This document shows positions 13,662-17,338 of a stretch of DNA of 17,338 nucleotides, piece after piece. The DNA is from an uncultured Collinsella sp. (GTDB taxonomy: Bacteria; Actinomycetota; Coriobacteriia; Coriobacteriales; Coriobacteriaceae): contig USPH01000006.1 in assembly GCA_900556515.1 (NCBI GenBank), forward strand, positions 1 through 17,338, given 5' to 3'. A program made the position numbers and the translations under genes. Under the pieces are notes generated by a model. It did not search any database. It was not told the origin of the DNA and worked only from the letters and a program-made list of their open reading frames with translations. Each line of letters opens with the position of its first letter. Within the stretch, counting starts at the first letter, position 1.

Positions 13662-13784
13662 CGCGTGAGGGGTGTGGGGGTTAAGTTTATCGCGAGTTCC
13701 GCACGAACAGGAGGCCACTTAATGTGGCCTCCGTCGTGAGCAGGACTGTAGAGCAGGAAACTTAACCCCCACACCCCTCACGCG
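13662..13784. repeat. 123-bp palindromic element with 27-bp perfect inverted repeats and nested hairpin
   Basis: The outer arms 13662-13688 and 13758-13784 are perfect reverse complements over 27 bases; the left core is GGGGTGTGGGGGTTAAG. The match resumes just outside (GCCCG on the left, CGGGC on the right) after a one-base slip. The 69-base centre contains a second perfect stem, GGAGGCCAC-TTAAT-GTGGCCTCC (13710-13732), and a shorter one, CACGA/TCGTG (13702-13706, 13734-13738). It lies in the 337-base gap between two divergent genes. There is no ORF inside and no obvious U tract. It could be a MITE, a REPIN-like doublet or a folded RNA gene; no transposase is nearby. Confidence 0.75.
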
Positions 13785-13798
13785 CGGGCAAACTCGCC

Positions 13799-13865
13799 TT
13801 GTGCTCTATCACGCTAAAGTGTATGATTCTGAACGTTACATGACTCACTTTACTTAACTAAAGTG
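13799..13865 (+). promoter_or_regulatory. Promoter and candidate TAAAGTG operator of the amino acid ABC importer
   Basis: TTGTGC (13799-13804), a 17-base spacer and TATGAT (13822-13827) make a plausible promoter. The heptamer TAAAGTG occurs at 13815-13821, directly against the -10 box. It occurs again at 13859-13865, where with CACTTTA (13846-13852) it forms a 7-bp inverted repeat with a 6-base spacer, just downstream of the expected start. Three half-sites around one promoter suggest a repressor site; I do not recognise the regulator. Confidence 0.5.
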
Positions 13866-13883
13866 CCATCAAGGGGGAATACC

Positions 13884-14744
13884 ATGAATACCGATATGTC
13901 TCGTCGTCAGTTTGTTGGTCTAGCCGGCTCGCTCGCCACGGTGCTTGGCCTTGGTCTTGTCGGCTGTGGCGGTGGTGCCGGCAAAGGCTCCGCTGCTGGC
14001 TCTGCCGCGGCCAAGGATGTGAAGGGCGCTGCGGAGTCCAAGAAGCTCGTGGTGGGTTTTGATAAGTCCTATCCTCCGTACGGCTTTGTGGGCGACGACG
14101 GCGAGTACACCGGCTTTGATCTCGATCTGGCCAAGGCCGTTGCCGATAAGCAGGGCTGGGAGGTCAAATACGAGGCCATCGACTGGGACGCCAAGGATAC
14201 GCTGCTCAACTCGGGCGCCATCAACTGCATCTGGAACGGCTTTACCATGGAGGGCCGCGAGGACGACTACACGTTCTCCGAGCCGTACATGCTCAACGAG
14301 CAGGTGCTGGTGGTCAAGAAGGATGCGGGCATCAAGAGCTGGGACGATCTTGCCGGCAAGACCGTGATTACCCAGACTGATTCCGCTGCACAGGATGTGC
14401 TCGAGGGCGACCAGAAGGATTTAGCCGCGACGTTTGCCACGCTCGATACCATCGGTGAGTACAACACGGCGTTTATGCAGCTCGAGAGTGGTGCAGTCGA
14501 TGCCGTCGCCTGTGACCTCTCGATTGCCCAGTATCAGCTTGCCGCCAAGCCCGATGCCTATACACAGCTTGATGAGCCGCTGTCCAGCGAGCACTACGCC
14601 GTCGGCTTTAAGAAGGGCGACACCAAGTCGGCCGATGCCGTGACCGAGTCGCTCAAGGCGCTCTATGAGGACGGCACGGTCAAGGACCTCTGTGATAAAT
14701 ATGCAGATTACGGTCTATCCTTCGACAACTGGGTTTTGAAATAA
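13884..14744 (+). CDS. Polar amino acid ABC transporter substrate-binding lipoprotein
   Basis: Encodes 286 residues. It binds an amino acid outside the membrane and delivers it to the permease. The signal region MSRRQFVGLAGSLATVLGLG ends in the lipobox LVGC, so Cys28 should be lipidated; SRRQFVG also fits the twin-arginine consensus, so export may be by Tat. The mature part has the bilobed SBP type 3 fold. KKLVVGFDKSYPPYGFVGDD and YTGFDLDLAKAVAD begin lobe 1, TFSEPYMLNEQVLVV is the crossover, and DAVACDLSIAQY lies in lobe 2. These are typical of the His/Gln/Glu/cystine family; the ligand is not predictable. The ATG at 13884 has AAGGGGG 6 bases upstream; the one at 13863 does not. The stop shares one base with the permease start (TAATG). 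Confidence 0.93.
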   Translation: MNTDMSRRQFVGLAGSLATVLGLGLVGCGGGAGKGSAAGSAAAKDVKGAAESKKLVVGFDKSYPPYGFVGDDGEYTGFDLDLAKAVADKQGWEVKYEAIDWDAKDTLLNSGAINCIWNGFTMEGREDDYTFSEPYMLNEQVLVVKKDAGIKSWDDLAGKTVITQTDSAAQDVLEGDQKDLAATFATLDTIGEYNTAFMQLESGAVDAVACDLSIAQYQLAAKPDAYTQLDEPLSSEHYAVGFKKGDTKSADAVTESLKALYEDGTVKDLCDKYADYGLSFDNWVLK

Positions 14745-15397
14745 TGTCTATTCAAGTCATGATGCAGATGCTTGGCCAGGGATTCTTGGTCAGTTTGCAG
14801 CTGTTTGTGCTGACGCTGCTCGGGTCGATTCCCCTGGGAATTCCCGTGGCGTTTATGCGCATGAGCAAGGTCGCGCCGCTGCGCTGGATTGCGCGCATCT
14901 ACATTTCGGTCATGCGCGGTACGCCGCTCATGCTGCAGATGTTTGCCATCTACTTTGCCCCGTATTACGTGTTCGGCATCTCGCTCACGCCCGATTCCAA
15001 ATGGACGGCGTGCGTTGTGGCGTTCATCATCAACTACGCCGGCTACTTTGCCGAGATCTATCGCTCGGGCTTGCAGTCGATTCCGCGCGGTCAATATGAG
15101 GCCGCCGAGGTGCTGGGCTATTCGCGCACGCAGACGTTTCTGTATATCGTGATGCCGCAGGTCGCCAAGCGTATTCTGCCGGCGATGGGCAACGAGATCA
15201 TCACGCTGGTCAAGGACACGTCGCTGGCGTTTGCCATTGGCGTGGGTGAGATGTTCTCGACCGCCAAGGCGCTGGTTGCCTCGCAGGTGAGCATGGTGCC
15301 GTTTGCGATTGCGGCGCTGATCTACTGGGTCTTTAACTTTGTGGTCGAGATGCTGCTGGGCGCCGCCGAGAAAAAATTGGATTACTACCATGATTAA
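14744..15397 (+). CDS. Polar amino acid ABC transporter permease (HisM/GlnP family)
   Basis: Encodes 217 residues. It is the membrane subunit of a polar amino acid importer, probably a homodimer because only one permease gene is present. About five hydrophobic segments are visible: around residues 11-38, 66-78, 85-100, 155-175 and 183-205. The N-terminal FLVSLQLFVLTLLGSIPLGI and RGTPLMLQMF are family hallmarks. The coupling-helix EAA motif is GQYEAAEVLGYSRTQTFLYI, followed by MPQVAKRILPAMGNEII and KDTSLAFAIGVGEM. The ATG overlaps the TAA of the binding-protein gene, and the 3' end overlaps the ATPase start by 8 bases, so all three are one translationally coupled operon. Confidence 0.95.
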   Translation: MSIQVMMQMLGQGFLVSLQLFVLTLLGSIPLGIPVAFMRMSKVAPLRWIARIYISVMRGTPLMLQMFAIYFAPYYVFGISLTPDSKWTACVVAFIINYAGYFAEIYRSGLQSIPRGQYEAAEVLGYSRTQTFLYIVMPQVAKRILPAMGNEIITLVKDTSLAFAIGVGEMFSTAKALVASQVSMVPFAIAALIYWVFNFVVEMLLGAAEKKLDYYHD

Positions 15398-16154
15398 TTC
15401 GGTAATGAATATAGCGAACGCGCGCAAGGCGTTTGGCGGCAATAAGGTGCTCAAGGATATCTCACTCGAGGTAAAGCGTGGCGAGGTTGTGGCGATTATC
15501 GGGCCTTCGGGTGGCGGTAAGTCCACGCTGCTGCGCTGCGCCACGCTGCTCGAGACGCTCGACGGTGGCTCGCTTTCGTTTGGCGACCTTGCCGTCGCGA
15601 CGGATGCGGGTTCGGGCGCGGTGTACGCAAAGGGCGATGTGCCTAAACAGGCGCGCTCGCGGTTTGGTCTGGTGTTTCAGAACTACAATCTGTTCCCGCA
15701 CTATACGGTGATGAAAAACATCACCGACGCTCCGGTTCGCGTACTCAAGCGCCCGCGCGAGCAGGCGGAGGCCCGCGCTCACGAGCTGATTGCGCAAATG
15801 GGGCTGACGGGCAACGAGAACAAGGTGCCCTGCGAGCTTTCGGGCGGTCAGCAGCAGCGCGTGAGTATTGCCCGCGCCCTGGCGCTCGACCCGGAAATCT
15901 TATTCTTTGACGAGCCGACCTCGGCGCTCGATCCCGAGCTGACGGCCGAGGTTCTGCGCGTCATCAAGGACCTGGCGGCGCAGAATATGACGATGGTGAT
16001 CGTGACCCATGCGATGCAGTTTGCGCGCGATGTTGCCGATCGCGTGGTCTTTATGGACGGCGGTCGCATTGTCGAGGAGGGTCCGGCCGAGCAGGTTATC
16101 GATCATCCGCGCGAGCAGCGTACCCGTGAGTTCTTGAGCCGTATCGAGGGGTAG
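15390..16154 (+). CDS. Polar amino acid ABC transporter ATP-binding protein (HisP/GlnQ family)
   Basis: Encodes 254 residues. It is the cytoplasmic ATPase that powers the importer. Walker A is GPSGGGKS (38-45), the Q loop is VFQNYNLFPHYTV, the signature is LSGGQQQRVSIARAL, Walker B is ILFFDEPTSALDPE, and the H-loop His is in MVIVTHAMQFARD. All are intact. After SLSFGDLAVAT there is an insertion of about 15-20 residues (around DAGSGAVYAKGDVPKQ) before the Q loop, longer than in HisP/GlnQ as I remember them. I chose the ATG at 15390, 8 bases inside the permease gene; ATG 15405 is an alternative. Neither has a strong Shine-Dalgarno, so coupling to the permease is likely. A terminator follows. 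Confidence 0.94.
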   Translation: MINSVMNIANARKAFGGNKVLKDISLEVKRGEVVAIIGPSGGGKSTLLRCATLLETLDGGSLSFGDLAVATDAGSGAVYAKGDVPKQARSRFGLVFQNYNLFPHYTVMKNITDAPVRVLKRPREQAEARAHELIAQMGLTGNENKVPCELSGGQQQRVSIARALALDPEILFFDEPTSALDPELTAEVLRVIKDLAAQNMTMVIVTHAMQFARDVADRVVFMDGGRIVEEGPAEQVIDHPREQRTREFLSRIEG

Positions 16155-16189
16155 GTTCAACTATTTGCTCAACTATTAATTGAGGCGAA

Positions 16190-16227
16190 GCCGCCGCAGG
16201 TCTTACGGCCTGGGGCGGCATTTTATT
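16190..16227 (+). terminator. Terminator of the amino acid ABC operon
   Basis: GCCGCC-G-CAGG (16190-16200) pairs with CCTG-G-GGCGGC (16209-16219), with one G-G mismatch, and runs into ATTTTATTT. It lies 35 bases after the ATPase stop. Confidence 0.85.
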
Positions 16228-16464
16228 TGAATCGGCGGGGTTCAATAATCGCCTCGCAAGCTCGCCTCCTCCTCTCGCCGCCCGTATTCATACGTGTGCC
16301 GAAAGGTGTGCATGGACGGTCGCCCGTGAGGGTAGGGTGGTGGCATAGGACATTTGGAGGGTGAGTCGGCTCGGCTGCCGACCGTGCTGCTCCCGGGACG
16401 GCATCGACCGCGAACTCTCCCCGTTGGCGTCGCGCATCGCGCGCGACCCTGCAAGGAGGTCATC
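16228..16464 (+). promoter_or_regulatory. Long GC-rich structured leader/intergenic region before the EF-G-like gene
   Basis: This gap of about 240 bases has no credible ORF; a minus-strand open frame over it is a shadow of the GTPase gene. Two clear hairpins are GTCGGC-TCGGCT-GCCGAC (16365-16382) and GTCGCGC-ATCGC-GCGCGAC (16429-16447). The second ends 5 bases before the Shine-Dalgarno AAGGAGG (16453-16459), so it could influence ribosome access. I do not recognise a known riboswitch or structured RNA, and no convincing -35/-10 pair was found. Confidence 0.4.
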
Positions 16465-17338
16465 ATGGGTGCTCCCAAGACCGGCAACGTAAGGAACGTG
16501 GTGCTCGTAGGCCAAGGCGGGGTGGGCAAGACTTCACTCGCCGAGGCCATGCTCCACCTTTCCGGTAAGACCGCCCGCCTGGGCGGCCACGACGGCACCA
16601 AGCCCACGCTCGACTATGACCCCGAAGAGGTCAAGCGTTCATTCTCTATCTCGACGACCATCGCGCCGATCGATTGGAAGGGCGCCCGCATCAACGTGCT
16701 CGATGCCCCGTGCTACCCCGATTTTATCGGCGACGCCTTTGCCGCGATGAGCGTCTGCGAGACGGCGCTGTTTGTGGTCGACGCCGAGGCCGGCCCGCAG
16801 CCGACGACGGTTAAGCTTTGGTACGCCGCCGAGGACCTGCGCCTGGCGCGCGCGGTGTTCGTAAACCGCCTGTCGCGTCCCGAGGCCAGCTTTGCGTCCA
16901 CGATGGGCCTGCTGCAGGAGCGTTTTGGCACGCGTTTGGGTGCCGTGACCCTCCCCTGGGGCGAGGGCGAGGACTTTAACGGCATCATCGACCTGGTGCG
17001 TATGAAGGCGCGTCACTGCAACGGCACTGAGGCCGTTGAGTCGGAGATCCCCGAGGAGTATCGTGCCCAGGCCGAGGAGGCCCATGACCATCTGTGCGAG
17101 CTGGTGGCCGAGGCCGACGATGAGCTGATGATGAAGTATTTGGAAGGCGAGGAGACGCTGACGCAGGAGGAGCTCGAGGGCCTGTTGTCCAAGGCGATCG
17201 CCGAGCGCATCTTTGTGCCGGTCTTTGCGGGCGATTGCATTAAGGAGCAGGGCGTCAACTCGCTGATGGACGACATCGCCACGTACTTCCCGGCGCCGAC
17301 GGACTACGGCGAGATGCCGCTCATCGACGGTGACTCGC
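16465..17338 (+). CDS. EF-G-like translational GTPase paralogue, 5' part (3' end outside window)
   Basis: The frame is open from the ATG at 16465 to the window edge (291 codons). AAGGAGG lies 5 bases before the ATG. It resembles the EF-G-like group often annotated EF-G2 or FusA2, not canonical EF-G: VRNVVLVGQGGVGKTSLAEA, YDPEEVKRSFSIST and the region IAPIDWKGARINVLDAP follow that group. Canonical motifs are altered. The P loop is GQGGVGKT (16-23), acceptable. G3 is DAPCY (80-84) instead of DTPGH, losing both the Gly and the catalytic His. G4 is FVNRLSRP (N134) instead of NKMD. GTP hydrolysis or guanine specificity may therefore be weak or changed. The EF-G domain that follows looks normal so far (LPWGEGEDFNGIIDLV). 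Function beyond a ribosome-linked role is unknown. Confidence 0.88.
   Translation, partial: MGAPKTGNVRNVVLVGQGGVGKTSLAEAMLHLSGKTARLGGHDGTKPTLDYDPEEVKRSFSISTTIAPIDWKGARINVLDAPCYPDFIGDAFAAMSVCETALFVVDAEAGPQPTTVKLWYAAEDLRLARAVFVNRLSRPEASFASTMGLLQERFGTRLGAVTLPWGEGEDFNGIIDLVRMKARHCNGTEAVESEIPEEYRAQAEEAHDHLCELVAEADDELMMKYLEGEETLTQEELEGLLSKAIAERIFVPVFAGDCIKEQGVNSLMDDIATYFPAPTDYGEMPLIDGDS

Noticed and set aside
13547..13774. N-terminal extension of the methyltransferase frame
   Set aside because: It reads through the palindromic element and has no ribosome site, whereas GTGGAG precedes the ATG at 13546.
16157..16177. Direct repeat TCAACTATT, two copies 12 bases apart, after the ABC ATPase gene
   Set aside because: Short and AT-rich, between a stop codon and a terminator; likely chance.
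16242..16607. 121-residue minus-strand open frame across the leader and start of the EF-G-like gene
   Set aside because: Low-complexity Pro/Arg-rich product; the GTPase on the plus strand explains the sequence.

Overview
The window looks like chromosomal DNA of a high-GC, anaerobic, gut-type actinobacterium. I think of a Coriobacteriia member, most likely Collinsella or a close relative, but I could not run a database search. The evidence is the GC-rich coding sequence with strong GC bias at third codon positions, the tilS-hpt-ftsH gene order, the style of the small intergenic repeats and the protein sequences themselves. Most of the window is ordinary core genome. The accessory parts are one IS200-type insertion and three small palindromic intergenic elements.

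Layout. 1-644: 3' part of a Ppx/GppA phosphatase gene. 658-724: imperfect inverted repeat. 795-879 (-): tRNA-Leu(UAA) with its terminator. 911-1534 (-): membrane-anchored repeat-rich protein. 1698-2371: an orphan PTS EIIB plus a VOC-fold protein, ending in a strong terminator. About 2445-3177: an IS200-type element with an intact Y1 transposase, terminal hairpins and a leader that appears to hide the transposase Shine-Dalgarno. Its right end abuts the stop codon of a tail-anchored hypothetical gene (3176-3640, -). 3918-4349: Hsp20. 4432-5241 (-): YycJ/WalJ-like MBL hydrolase, convergent with hsp20 across a shared terminator. 5290-9667: tilS, hpt, ftsH. 9726-9789: a perfect 26-bp inverted repeat that looks like a REPIN. 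9845-11029: class I aminotransferase. 11195-12016: PHP hydrolase. 12098-13546 (-): RlmC/RlmD-type rRNA m5U methyltransferase with a basic N-terminal tail. 13662-13784: a second large palindromic element. 13884-16154: three-gene polar amino acid ABC importer. 16465 to the end: 5' part of an EF-G-like GTPase with unusual G motifs.

Function. tilS (tRNA-Ile decoding), hpt (purine salvage) and ftsH (membrane protein quality control) form the classic stress and housekeeping cluster. The substrate-binding lipoprotein, permease and ATPase overlap by a few bases and should be one transcription unit, possibly controlled at three copies of a TAAAGTG half-site. RlmC-like methyltransferase, TilS and the EF-G-like protein are all translation-related.

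I found no clear previously undescribed multi-gene system. The items most worth a second look are the three intergenic palindromic families, the self-sequestering leader of the IS200 transposase, the insertion at a stop codon, the orphan EIIB/VOC pair and the EF-G paralogue with degenerate GTP-binding motifs.
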